From: Isochrysis galbana
Taxonomy: Eukaryota; Haptophyta; Isochrysidales; Isochrysidaceae
Direction of reading: 5' to 3'
NCBI GenBank assembly: GCA_018136815.1
Contig: CM030935.1
Location: 4,973,691-5,037,690 of the forward strand
Length of the DNA stretch: 64,000 nt
Positions 21,360-31,858 of this stretch are shown piece after piece (the stretch's first letter is position 1; every line of letters begins with the position of its first letter). The translations under genes and the position numbers were made by a program. The notes beneath the pieces are model-generated. The model saw nothing but the letters and a program-made list of their open reading frames with translations. It was not told where the DNA came from and ran no database searches.

Positions 21360-21758
21360 CGCTCCGCGCATGACTCTCGCGAGAGCCAGCTCAGCCGGCT
21401 CGACGAGGCCGCCGCTGTCGTCGAGCTGCCAGCAGCAACAGCAGTGGGCGGCACTGCACCCCAGTTGCAGTGGGCGTCCCTCCTCGATGGAGCGCAGGGC
21501 CGAGGAAGCCGCTGTGGTGTTGAGGAGGAGGGAGAGCCTGCGCGCGCGCGCGATGATACGGGGAGCACAATCTTCAATGTGCTCCCTGCGCGCGCAACCG
21601 GGCTGAGTCAGCTCACGCCCCAAGGCCAAGGGCGGAAGCGCTCGGCGACAGCAAAGCGTGTCGACCCAGTGTGGGATTGTGTGGTGCCTAGTTGGGCTGT
21701 AAGTACGGATATTAGTACTGATGCATTAGTATTAGCTCCCCAGAAGCTGATATACTGA
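21360..21758 (+). pseudogene. BED-finger transposase-type N-terminal fragment
   Basis: In the plus frame, LPARATGLSQL is followed by RKRSATAKRVDPVWDCVV. This parallels PVRATGLMQR and RKRRADAVREDPAWQCVV in the ORF at 42785, where a BED zinc finger follows. Here the frame ends shortly after DCVV, before the Cys/His ligands. BED fingers with this entry motif are typical of hAT transposases and of host genes derived from them. I read it as a truncated copy. Confidence 0.5.
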
Positions 21759-22089
21759 TGTTAGTTCCCAGGCTGCCAGTTCAAAAATAAAATTGAAAAC
21801 AAAACTCCGGAGCGGGAACGAGCCCCCGCGAACAAGCGCAGAGGCGCGCCAGCCCGCTCCCTCCCCCCGCCTATCTCTCCTGCTAGCTGCCCACCCCCCA
21901 CCACCTTGGACTCTTGGCCTCTTCACATGCACCTATGCACCTGCCAACTCGTGCTCTCTGTTTATTTGCGCTGCCCTCCCCTTTGCGCACGCGCCACGCG
22001 CTGCACGCTGAACACCCCCCAGTATAAGTATAATAAAAGTGATACTAGAAGTTATAATAGGGGTGTAAGCTGATATTAGTACTGATGTA

Positions 22090-22189
22090 NNNNNNNNNNN
22101 NNNNNNNNNNNNNNNNNNNNNNNNNNNNNNNNNNNNNNNNNNNNNNNNNNNNNNNNNNNNNNNNNNNNNNNNNNNNNNNNNNNNNNNNN
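22090..22189. other. Assembly gap (100 N) next to telomere
   Basis: Exactly 100 N; telomeric repeats begin on the very next base. Confidence 0.99.
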
Positions 22190-22607
22190 CCTAACCCTAA
22201 CCTAACCTAACCCTAACCCTAACCCTAACCCTAACCCTAACCTAACCCTAACCCTAACCCTAACCCTAACCCTAACCCTAACCCTAACCCTAACCCTAAC
22301 CCTAACCCTAACCCTAACCCTAACCCTAACCCTAACCCTAACCCTAACCCTAACCCTAACCCTAACCCTAACCCTAACCCTAACCCTAACCCTAACCCTA
22401 ACCCTAACCCTAACCCTAACCCTAACCCTAACCCTAACCCTAACCCTAACCCTAACCCTAACCCTAACCCTAACCCTAACCCTAACCCTAACCCTAACCC
22501 TAACCCTAACCCTAACCCTAACCCTAACCCTAACCCTAACCCTAACCCTAACCCTAACCCTAACCCTAACCCTAACCCTAACCCTAACCCTAACCCTAAC
22601 CCTAACC

Positions 22608-22648
<41 letters not shown>

Positions 22649-22740
22649 CCCTAACCCTAACCCTAACCCTAACCCTAACCCTAACCCTAACCCTAACCCT
22701 AACCCTAACCCTAACCCTAACCCTAACCCTAACCCTAACC

Positions 22741-22781
<41 letters not shown>

Positions 22782-23275
22782 CCCTAACCCTAACCCTAAC
22801 CCTAACCCTAACCCTAACCCTAACCCTAACCCTAACCCTAACCCTAACCCTAACCCTAACCCTAACCCTAACCCTAACCCGAACCCTAACCCGAACCCTA
22901 ACCCGAACCCTAACCCGAACCCTAACCCGAACCCTAACCCGAACCCTAACCCGAACCCTAACCCGAACCCGAACCCGAACCCTAACCCGAACCCGAACCC
23001 GAACCCGAACCCGAACCCGAACCCGAACCCGAACCCGAACCCGAACCCGAACCCTGACCCGAACCCTGACCCTAACCCTAACCCTAACCCTAACCCTATC
23101 CTTAACCCTATCCTTAACCCTATCCTTAACCCTAACCCAAAACCTTACCCAAAACCTTACCCAAAACCTAACCCTTACCCAAACCCAAACCCTTACCCAA
23201 ACCCTTACCCTAACCCAAACCCTTACCGTAACCCAAACCCTTTCCCTTATCCCTACCCTAACCCTGAACTACGTT
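22190..23275 (+). repeat. Telomeric repeat array (CCCTAA)n with degenerate inner part
   Basis: Nearly pure CCCTAA from 22190 to about 22877, with rare CCTAA and CCCTAAA units. From 22878 to about 23060 CCCGAA units alternate with and then replace CCCTAA. From 23060 to 23275 come decaying variants (CCCTATCCTTAA, CCCAAAACCTTA, CCCAAACCCTTA). On the plus strand C-rich repeats mark a left chromosome end, with variant repeats on the proximal side. The structure therefore fits a true telomere whose chromosome extends to the right. Confidence 0.97.
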
Positions 23276-23510
23276 CATATACTTGGTTCGCCCAGGGGGG
23301 GGCACGAGCCCCCCCCTCTTTTCACTCCTCCCCTGCCGTGGGGGAGGATCCACCCATCCTCCTAGCATGCTTGTTGGCTTGCCAGGAGGCCTCTGCCCTG
23401 CTGACCCACTCTTACACTGACAGGCACGCCCCATTCGCTCGTGCTGGCTGCTCCTTTGCCACAGCACTCCGACGCTCGTCGGCAGCTTGACGCCGAATCT
23501 CGTAGAGTAC

Positions 23511-23580
23511 CTGCGCCGCGCTAGCCACCGGTGCGCCTCCGGAGCTCAATTCCAAAGAGGAAACGAGCTTCGCTCCGACA
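23511..23580 (+). repeat. Dispersed repeat ending AACGAGCTTCGCTCCGAC
   Basis: Partner of 9664-9731 (reverse orientation) and of 30841-30889. Located in the subtelomere about 235 bases inside the telomere. Confidence 0.8.
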
Positions 23581-23614
23581 AATTGTGGAGATCAAAGCCG
23601 CAGCTTGGATTGTA

Positions 23615-23740
23615 ACGAGATGAACGAGATGTAACGAGATGGCCTGATGGCCCGACGACGAGATGAACGAGATGGCCTTGATGGCCCAACGAGATGAACG
23701 AGATGGCCCGAGGGCCCGACGAGATGAACGAGATTTTCGG
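23615..23740 (+). repeat. Subtelomeric minisatellite (GAGATGAACGAGATGGCC)
   Basis: Repeats of ACGAGATGAACGAGATGGCC and GATGGCCC in variable units of about 30-35 bases, roughly four copies. Confidence 0.8.
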
Positions 23741-23869
23741 GCAACGGAACTGGACGAGGAGTTTTCCCCACTAAGCTTGGTCTTAATGCGGTGAAACCGG
23801 GGCGGAAGGAACTGGCAAGGAAGCCGGCAGGAAGGCAGAGGAAATGTCTTGGCAAGGCGACGAAGGCAG

Positions 23870-24030
23870 GATTTTTAACAGTAGGCGGGGCAGGAAATTT
23901 AACGGTAGACGGAGTGCGGAATTTTTTTAACAGTAGGAAGAGGCAGGATTTTTTAACGGTAGACGGAGTGCGGAATTTTAACGGTAGAAGAAGAGCGTGA
24001 AATTTAACTGTAGAAGAAGAGCGGAGAGGA
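23870..24030 (+). repeat. Subtelomeric minisatellite (TTTAACGGTAGACGGAGTGC)
   Basis: Alternating units TTTAACAGTAGG...GGCAGGA and TTTAACGGTAGACGGAGTGC, about two and a half double units. The reverse strand gives a repetitive frame (KFRTPSTVK) that is not a gene. Confidence 0.8.
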
Positions 24031-24044
24031 GAAGGAGCGGGGCT

Positions 24045-24140
24045 CGAACTGCAGAGCGCTCCGTCCGGACTCGAACTTGCGACCCAGAGCAAAAGGTTGG
24101 TGGAGGCGGTGGGTTGAACCACTATGCCACGCGAGAGTTT
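24045..24140 (-). other. tRNA-like segment with Pol III A and B boxes
   Basis: On the minus strand TGGCATAGTGG (24129-24119) fits the A box and AGTTCGAGTCC (24077-24067) fits the B box, about 42 bases apart, as in a tRNA or tRNA-derived SINE. The acceptor and T stems do not pair well, so a functional tRNA is unlikely. A second B-box-like CAGTTCGAGCC follows at about 24050. Confidence 0.4.
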
Positions 24141-24539
24141 ACGTAGCCACAGGGCCGATGGGAAGGGCTGAGAACCGCCCTATATATACTCTAGGTTTTT
24201 TTCTTCTTTTTCACTCTTCTTCTTCTTTCTTCCTCTGTTCTTTTTACTGTCTACTGTTTTTCTTTACTGTTATTTCTTTTTGCCTCTGAGACCTCGCGAA
24301 TGCGACACAGGCAGGGGTTAGGTTTGGGTAGTAGGGAGGTTCGTCAGCACTCTGCCTCACGCCGCACAAGTAGCGGGGAATTATAAGAAGATTTTTTCTT
24401 ACCACTCGGACACCTGGCTCGTCAAGCATGGCGAGATTCCGGGACTGAAAAGTTGCGTGTCCAATTAGCTAGTGGGGTTGGCTAGGATATCTTATTAATA
24501 TTTACATTATACATAATAGGCGAGAGATTGCCCAATCCC
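24141..24539. other. Subtelomeric spacer
   Basis: T-rich sequence at 24190-24280, then a repeat segment (24315-24400) whose reverse complement matches 47521-47605. No gene seen. Confidence 0.45.
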
Positions 24540-26265
24540 AATGCCTCCGAGAACCTAGACCCCTCCCCACTGGCACAATGGGGTGAAGGCTACAAATCTA
24601 ACAAAAGGCTCGAATACCCGTTAGCGGACGAACATTCACTCTAGATTAGACTGCCCTAAGGCTGGTTGGCGAGGGAAGTTGGGGAAAGGGGCGTGGGCCT
24701 ACTTGAGTCGCGTCCTTGAGCCGCGCGCGTGGCAAGAATACTAAAAAAAAATTTAGCCTCCTAGCCCCGCACTTTCCTCAACGTAAGAAAAGCTATTTGG
24801 AAGCATGCGCTCGATGCGTGGTTCTGCCGGACTGGACTCGGCCGCGGGGCAGTCCTATCCTCGATTCCTACGAAGACGCTCACCCGCAGTATCAGGGGAA
24901 ACCCGGCACTGCCAGCATTCTGGAAGGACGCCTTGGTGTACTTCAGGACCCTAAACATACGCCGCACGAGACTCACAAAAAAAAAACTTCTTAATGGTCT
25001 CACCGCGCGCGCGACCCTGACTTCCTCCATCTGACAGCCGCGCCCGCATCCCTTATCACTCCCTCGCACTCGCCTTGCGGCTCGTCCCCTTGTGCTCTAC
25101 TTAGGGGCCCAGTACTTGGGGTTTCCAGTGGCAGGCGGCGTGTGGGCGTGGATCAGCCTATGGGAATCCCTTCAGACGCACGTTGCACATAACATCTATA
25201 AAAAACTTGCGGACGAGTACACGCTTAACGAAAAGACACAACTAGACCAAATCACCGTGTCGGATATAACGCGAGAGCTCAAAGGGGACGGCCCCCGCAA
25301 CAAACCTCAGCCAGCGCGAGAGGCGTGGGCCCGCAAGCTAGACCTAACGCACGATGAATGGAAGCACGTGGCGAAACTCTATACCCACCCCCTACTAAAA
25401 CACACAGACAAACACCTGCACTTCAAGCACGTTACCCATAGGAGGCTGGGTACGCGAAACCGGTTCGCAGCGGCGACCACCACAAGATGTAGACTCTGCG
25501 GGAAACACAGAGAAAACTCGACGCACCTAGCTAGATGCCCGTCCACGCTTCCGATATTTCAAACCATAGAAGCCGTAGCGGGGTACACCCCGGCGAAAGA
25601 CAGATCGACGACTCAAAAAATCAAAGACAGACTATTCGCATACCCGAATTCCCCGACGCCGGATAGCCTTAAAGCCCTCTACCTAATAGCATGGAGATAC
25701 ATCATAAGAGACTTCTACAAAGTGGAATTCGAAAATCACACCTTCCACCACGTACCGGTTATTGAAAGAGTCCTAAGCAGGTTCACGGCCCTCGTCAGAG
25801 GTCGGGAACCTCCGGACAACTTCTTGACCGCACGCACGCGCAAGGCCTCCCTGGGAAGGAAGCCGAAAATCAAATCTCCACACGACCTCAGCGCCCCTGT
25901 CTTCTTAACTAACAACAAAGGCGCCCTAGTCATGAGCACGAATCTATCTCTGGTAGCGGAAGCCCTCAACATAGCAGAGCGACTAGCCTAACCAAGCGAC
26001 CCCGCGCCGCGAGCCGCCCACCATCCTAAAGTAGGCCCTAGACACACTGACCACAGCTGCCGACACCCAGCACAAGGAGCAAACACACAATAGCCGGTAG
26101 CCCGATGGCATAGGAGGAAGGCGCGAAACAGGCCATCGCGAATCGGCACACACCGTCTGCCACTGGAGACCCACGACACCCAGCCCCTAGGTAGAGCACG
26201 AGGGGACGAGCCGCAAGGCAGGTGTAGGGGGAGTGAAGGGAAACGGGCGAGGCTGCGAAGATACC
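24540..26265 (+). mobile_element. LINE fragments with an inverted 3' UTR
   Basis: Four pieces of one non-LTR retrotransposon family. 24575-24645 encodes GYKSNKRLEYPLADEHSL. 24775-25010 encodes the RT-distal part (AIWKHALDAWF, TGLGRGAVLSSIP, LPAFWKDALVYFRTL). 25020-25170 is homologous to the reverse complement of the 3' UTR at 26120-26260. 25195-25991 is the C-terminal part, LADEYTLNEKTQLD to a TAG-type end after EALNIAERLA, with a CCHC finger (CRLCGKHRENSTHLARCP) and LIAWRYIIRDFYKVEF. 25992-26265 is the 3' UTR. No piece has an intact catalytic RT core (YxDD). Confidence 0.8.
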
Positions 26266-26530
26266 GTGCAAAGTCGCGCGCGCGCCGAGAATGTTAAGAA
26301 AAAATTTTTTTTTTAGAAATTAAAGGTGAAAAACCACTCGACTATCTATGGGTGTAGTACTACTATTTCATGAGTGACCAGGCTACCACAGCACATTGTA
26401 GCGTAGTCGAACAAGACGGCATGCGCGAACGCAGCAGCCTCACTCCACTTTCCCATTGCTTGCTCATGGAACGCACCCGCGCAGTGTCGCACAGATCTGG
26501 CGGAATGCGGCACCACGCATCCCCTTCTAC

Positions 26531-29243
26531 TCATTCATCTTGATCACTAGCATTGCAATCGCTTCCTTTGTCCGGCGTTGTACCCTCCGGGTTCATGATG
26601 CCATCGCTAACATGCGCCTGATGCGTGAGGAGCAAGGTGCTGTTCGCTGAGATTCGTTGGCGACGTACTTGGCGCTCCTCTTCCTCGTCCTCCGCAAGCG
26701 CACGCCGAGTGAGGCGGATGCTTGAGGGCCGAGCCGCAATTGAACGGAAGCGCCGCCGCGTTACATCCATCTTGCGCATCATCTGGTTGTAAACAACCTG
26801 CGAAAAACGAGGCAACGGGCGATCTGATGTGGCCGCGTGGTGGGCAAGCGATGCATGGCGAAGCGGTCGTGGTTACGAAGGAGACATGTGCCATCTGCTG
26901 ATGGGCGCTCTCTTGATCCAGTCCGCATTCATCCGCCATGATATGGCACTAGCACTAGGCTAGCGCGCACACCTGTTGCGACCCCTCGGCGAAGTAGAAA
27001 ACGGCCCCCTCAGCCAGCTCCTCGCCCTCCCCTTCGGCGATGTTCTTAATGGCGTGCCCGTACTCTCGGACCCACTCCAGCTCCTGTGCCTCGCCGCTTG
27101 CGATGCCGCCGGCATCCTTGCCAGACTGCGGTAGCAAGTATGCTACGTACGAGCGTTGCGGCGTGTCGCCCGTCGCCGCCTGAGAGAACCCGCGCATGAG
27201 CGCCTTGCGCACTCGCGCAGGAGAGTACTTTGGCGTGGGATCGCCCGCCGCCTCGAGGCTGGGGTCAAAGTCAAACTCCATCTACAAGATAGCGGCGTGG
27301 TGCGGTGCTTTGTGAGACATGAGACGCTCGCTCGAACAGCCAATGCCCGATGTCTCCGGGGCCTAGGTGCATACCTGCACATAGTCATTGTCCCAGCACT
27401 TCTCGTCGGGAAGCACCGGCAGCATGGCGACGGGTGTGAGCGATGGGTTAGACGGGTGGCGCAGCGTCGAGAGCGAGAGTCCCTCTGCATCGTCAAAACT
27501 GCGGTCAATGCTCTCCACCACCTACGGAGCGGCGCAGCGCGCGGGTTTGCTAGGGCATCCAGGACTCCGCAAAGTTGCGCAGGGTTTGTACTGCCGAAGG
27601 TACCGCACCACTGTGCGTGTCTGGTCCAGGCGGCACGGTGGGCAGCCCACCTGCGCGAGTGTCTGGGCGCCATCAGTTGCGGCGCCCTTTTGCGTGACGA
27701 CAAACTTGCGCTCGATGGCACGGTCGGCATGCTTGCCGTAGCCCACGCTCTCGTACAAGTTGTTGCCCATGAGTGGTGTCTTGCGCAGCCACGTGACCTC
27801 AGAGCGGATGCTTTTGACCCTCGCGGCAGCCGAGCCCACAGCGCCGCCGCCGCCCGGCGCGGCCATTGCGAGGAGCTCGGCGTCCTCTTGCGCGAGATTC
27901 GCGCCGGGCGGAGCTAGGAACAGAGATGGGTCGACGAGGTCAATCTCGATGCCTAAGTCAGGCTCGCAAGTGAGCTCGTACGGAAAGCTGCTCTCCATTG
28001 GCGTGTCATACCTGTGCGACACCACATCAGGTGAGGGGCAGGGTTGAACCGCGATGGCGTGGCGCTCAAAATAATCGCGCGCGGGTGGCACCCGGCAATG
28101 GGCGAGCAACCCGCCAAACACTGTGGACAGGGTCCTTCCTCGCACATGCGACTTGGTACTGCACCACGCCCCCGCGTGTGGAGAGTCCAACCGGCCCGCT
28201 GAGACTGGGCGTGTCGCTCGGCCTGAACTGTCATCGTGCGCTCCCCCACCCAGGTCCGTGCGTGCTTACCTGTAGCGAACGAGCGAATCGAGGTCGCGTG
28301 CGTGCTGGAGCAGCTTGGGGTCACATGGCACCTCAGGTAGCGGGTTGGCGAGGTAGTAGGGCGCGATCAGCTCGGACTCGACCGTGAGACGCTTCTGCGC
28401 ACCGTCTCGCGACGGCGGGACTAGCTCGAGCCGCTTGTCACGCAGCCGCTTCGCGCGCGCCTCTTCCTCGGCGCGCTTCCGCTTCGCCTCCTCGGCGCGG
28501 CGCACCTCCTCGGCCGATGGCCGAGGCTTGGACGGCTTCTGCGTGGACGGCGGCGGTTCGCACGATTGGTCCTTGTTCCGCGACTCGCGGCGGGCATCAG
28601 TGGCGAGGAGAGGCGGCAGCGATCGCTCGGGCTCGGCGCATGGGGCCGGGGGCGGCACCGCGCGCGAGGCGCCCGCCGACGAGAGGTCGCGCATGCCGCG
28701 AGAGGGATCGGCAGACGACAAGCCATGCATGCTGCGCGGCGGCTCAGCGGAGTGTGTCTGCATTCCGCGTGGTGGCTCTGCCGAGTGCGCGTGCATGCCA
28801 CGTGGCGGCTCGACGGTTTGTGAATGCATGCCACGCTCGGCGCGGCCAGCAGGAGGGTAGCCGTGCGGCGGGGCGAAGCCTGTGCGCTGCTCGAAGCCAT
28901 CGCGCTGGCGGTCAACGTGCTCCAAGCGGTCCAGTGGGCGGAGAGGTCTCGTGGGGGGCTCTACACGTCCTGCGGGCCCGGTCGATCCGAGAGGACCAAG
29001 TCCCATACCACCACCGGTCCACTCCCACCCGCCGTGCGCAGGCGGGGGCGCGCCAGAAGCCCTGGAAGTCGTAGGCTGCTCTCGGGGCGCAGAGGGCCTC
29101 GCGGCTGAAGCGGCAGACTGAGAGAGTCTCGCGGCGGTAGCGGCGATCTGCGCGCGGATGTCGCTCATCGAGCCCGAGACTGGTGCGGGAGCGCCGCCCA
29201 GGGACGCGATGAACGAATCAGCAGCCAGCCGAGCCGACGACAT
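26531..29243 (-). CDS. PAF1: PAF1 complex subunit Paf1
   Basis: Five exons on the minus strand keep frame: 29243-28270, 28011-27651, 27521-27375, 27281-26973, 26797-26531 (2058 nt, 685 residues), all GT-AG. The N-terminal 280 residues are disordered, with an imperfect repeat of about 11 residues (GMHAHSAEPPR; 138-194) and a basic coiled coil (about 244-275). The Paf1 core follows: ELIAPYYLANPLPEVPCDPK, YELTCEPDLGIEIDLVDPS, VTWLRKTP, VESIDRSFDDAE, RSYVAYLLPQ and AVFYFAEG. Human Paf1 shows the same sequence of motifs, including TEPDLGVTIDL and AYFLPVEE. The protein scaffolds the Pol II elongation complex with Ctr9, Leo1 and Cdc73 and promotes H2B ubiquitination and H3K4/K79 methylation. Odd features are the long repeat-bearing N-terminal extension, absent from animal Paf1, and the short acidic tail. 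Confidence 0.93.
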
Positions 29244-29303
29244 CCTGCTTCTGACCCCCTTGCCTCTCCACCCCTCCCTCTCTCTCTCTCTCTCTCTCTC
29301 CCC

Positions 29304-29400
<97 letters not shown>

Positions 29401-29454
29401 GCTCTCTCTCTTCTCTTTCTCTCTCCCTCTCTCTCTCTCTCTTTCTCTCTCTCT

Positions 29455-29485
<31 letters not shown>

Positions 29486-30370
29486 CCTCCCCTCCCTACT
29501 GCTCTCCCTCCCTTTTCCCCTCCCTCCCTCCCTCTCCCTCCTCTCCTCCTCCCTACTACTACTCTCCGCTCTCCTCGCTCCCTTTCCCCCGACACTCTCT
29601 CTCTCTTCTCTCTCTCCCTCTCTACTCTCCCTCCTCCTAGAGATATGCATCTTCCCCCCTCGCTCGCTTCTTCAATGTACCACCCCTCTTTTTTCCCCCT
29701 CTCTACACGCTCACTCTCACCTACTCTCTCTCTCTTCTTCTTCTTCCGTTCCCTGCCCCGTCGTCATCATCTTCTCTTTCCTTTGGGTGGCGCCCACTAC
29801 TCTCTCTCTCTCTCTTCTCGCATTCATCGCACCGATGTCGTCGTCCTCTCCTCCTCGCTCCACCCCTCATAACTTCATGAAACAACTCTCTTTCTCTTCC
29901 ACCCTCTCTCAATCCGTCGTCGTCGTCGTCGTCTCCTCTCCTACTCTCGGAGCTCCTCGCGCTCTACTACATTTCTTCTCGTCTTCTCTCATCTCTGCGT
30001 CTCTTTACCGTCGCAGCCCCTTTTCTTCTTCCTCCTCCTCTCTCTCTCTCTTCTCTTCTCTGTGCCCCTCGTCTCTCTCTTCTCGCGCGCCCCTCGGCCG
30101 CAAGCTCTCTGCTCCGGTCAAAGAGCGCCGGGCCCGCGACCGCTGGTAGGAGTAGAGCATTCCCCCCCAATGTACAATGTAGGCTATTTTAACTCCTTAC
30201 CGCCGGCCCGCAGCGCCAATTTTATTGGCGCTTCGGATTTGATCTTTTGCGACTTGTGCGGCAGGAGGAACTGCGTGTAAGAGATAAGTGAGAGGGCACG
30301 AGCGAACAGAAGGTGGAACATATTCTCTGGGTGCCAACTCCCAGGTCCCAGGGCCGACGGCCCTCGTCCC
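29244..30370. repeat. (CT)n microsatellite upstream of PAF1 and flank
   Basis: Nearly pure CT from 29275 to 29490, then CTCCC-type sequence to 29640, directly upstream of the PAF1 start on the minus strand (so GA on its sense strand). 29640-30130 remains pyrimidine-rich with TCGTCG repeats at 29915. 30130-30370 is unique without a gene. Confidence 0.85.
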
Positions 30371-30560
30371 CCTAGATGGGAAATACGGTGCTGGGTCCTG
30401 CAAATACAGCCAAATACATATGTATTTGGCCTCCGGCCAAATACATTTCAAATACATTCGAGGCCTACAACCCAGGACGCGCTTCAAATACAGCCAAATA
30501 CATATGTATTTGGCCTCTGGCCAAATACGGTAAATACGTATTTCGTATTTCCCATCTAGG
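30371..30560. mobile_element. Intact 190-bp MITE with 8-bp TSD, hAT-type
   Basis: Terminal inverted repeats CCTAGATGGGAAATACG and CGTATTTCCCATCTAGG are perfect over 17 bases. The 8-bp CTCGTCCC is present on both sides (30363-30370, 30561-30568). The interior consists of AAATACAGCC and CCAAATACATATGTATTTGG motifs that can fold further. The TSD length suggests hAT mobilisation. Truncated relatives are at 14950-15125 and 21103-21220. Confidence 0.85.
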
Positions 30561-30603
30561 CTCGTCCCTCGTCGCCCCCGCACCCCCACCCCCGGCGCGC
30601 GCC

Positions 30604-30828
30604 GCGGGACGCGGGACAGCGATGCCCCTCGGTGTCCCCGGCATGATGGAGGAGGAGGAGGAGATGCCAGTGGACCCGGACGACGAGGAACGTCAACATC
30701 TTTCCTCGGACGACGAGGCAGACTGCGCGCTCTTGTTCGTGGAGGAGGAGGAGGACGACGACGAGCTGGCTGGCGAGCGACGGCGACGGGTGCGACTATG
30801 GCGCGGAGGGCGACAGCGACAACGGTGA
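30604..30828 (+). CDS. Short acidic ORF, doubtful
   Basis: MPLGVPGMMEEEEEMPVDPD opens a 75-codon frame dominated by Glu and Asp. It could be the first exon of a nuclear protein gene or chance. It starts 43 bases after the intact MITE and runs almost into a dispersed repeat at 30841. No family recognised. Confidence 0.25.
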   Translation, partial: AGRGTAMPLGVPGMMEEEEEMPVDPDDEERQHLSSDDEADCALLFVEEEEDDDELAGERRRRVRLWRGGRQRQR

Positions 30829-30840
30829 AGAGGGAGCCGG

Positions 30841-30889
30841 TGCGCCTTCGCGACTCGTTCCCAGAGAGGAAACGAGCTTCGCTCCGACA
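30841..30889 (+). repeat. Dispersed repeat ending AACGAGCTTCGCTCCGAC
   Basis: Contains TGCGCCTTCGCGACTCGTTC and GAGGAAACGAGCTTCGCTCC; third copy of the family at 9664-9731 and 23511-23580. Confidence 0.75.
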
Positions 30890-31270
30890 CAATCGGGCTC
30901 CTCACCAGCTCGCAGCCATTGCGAGGCCGACAGCCGGCGATCGGCCGACACGGAACCTCCGCGATTGTTATGGGGATTCGCCCGACATACATTCACTGCG
31001 TTGATTCTCCCACGCGCGAGATCCTCCCATTCTCCCAAAATAGACTTCCATGGGCCGGACGCCCAGATGGGACAATAGGCTTCTAATAGGTTTTTAAACC
31101 TTCTAATATTCTTACCGCACTCGCGGCGAATGGAACCACTACCTACTACACGTAGCACGTAGCATACTTTCTACACCCCCACTCCCCCGGCCCTTCTCCC
31201 CCCGCCATAAGGCGGCTCCCCCCGTGCACTACTAGGGGGATAGGGGTGTCGCATCCGCGATCGACCTTTT
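30890..31270. other. Intergenic, nothing recognised
   Basis: No supported ORF or repeat. It leads into dispersed repeat copy B at 31271. Confidence 0.4.
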
Positions 31271-31440
31271 TGTTTTAGAAGTTGTCTGCGTTTCTATGTC
31301 CCCTCCTTGCAGGCTAGTCACTAGTCACCGTCGCAGGATCCTACATTCGTCCATTCGCCCTTGTTGCCCTCGCCTCCTTTGTCGCCTCCCTTGCCGCCTG
31401 CTTGCCCCTCACCTGGCTTACCTCCTTGTGTGCTCCTCGC
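31271..31440. repeat. Dispersed repeat, copy B
   Basis: Partner of 1-185; same order of motifs with scattered differences. Sequence beyond 31440 is not shared. Confidence 0.75.
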
Positions 31441-31858
31441 GTTTTAGGCTAAGTCGCGCGATCAGGTATCGCCGGTGCAAGGAACCGCCCCCATGTGTGA
31501 CCCTGATTCCCCCTCAGGTGTTGGCCGTTGAATTATATCGTGGCGCTATTTTACTTCGGTCTTCATCAACTCACTTAAGGGTTTTCGAAAGATTCCCTCC
31601 TTATTCCTGTGCGTAACTGTCGCCCCGTCGGATCGTCCGTCGCCCCGTCGCTCTCTTGTCGGCATTCTCTTCCTTGTTCGGTCTGCCAGCGGGTTCCTGT
31701 GCGTTCCGTGATAGGGATACGTTAGTGTGGAGAGTGTTGACGTGAGTGTAGTGTCATCTTGTCGGTCCCCCCGTCCCCGAAAAGAATTTTTGTTTTGGAG
31801 CTGGGTCACGTGCGAGCCAGGTGCCTTTTCGACAGGCGAGAGAGAGCGAGACCCCAGA

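Noticed and set aside
22190..23275. CCCTAA array as a CRISPR-like or ordinary minisatellite array
   Set aside because: Unit, orientation, adjacency to a gap and proximal variant decay fit a telomere; there are no spacers.
24045..24140. Functional tRNA gene
   Set aside because: Acceptor and T stems do not pair adequately despite good A and B boxes.
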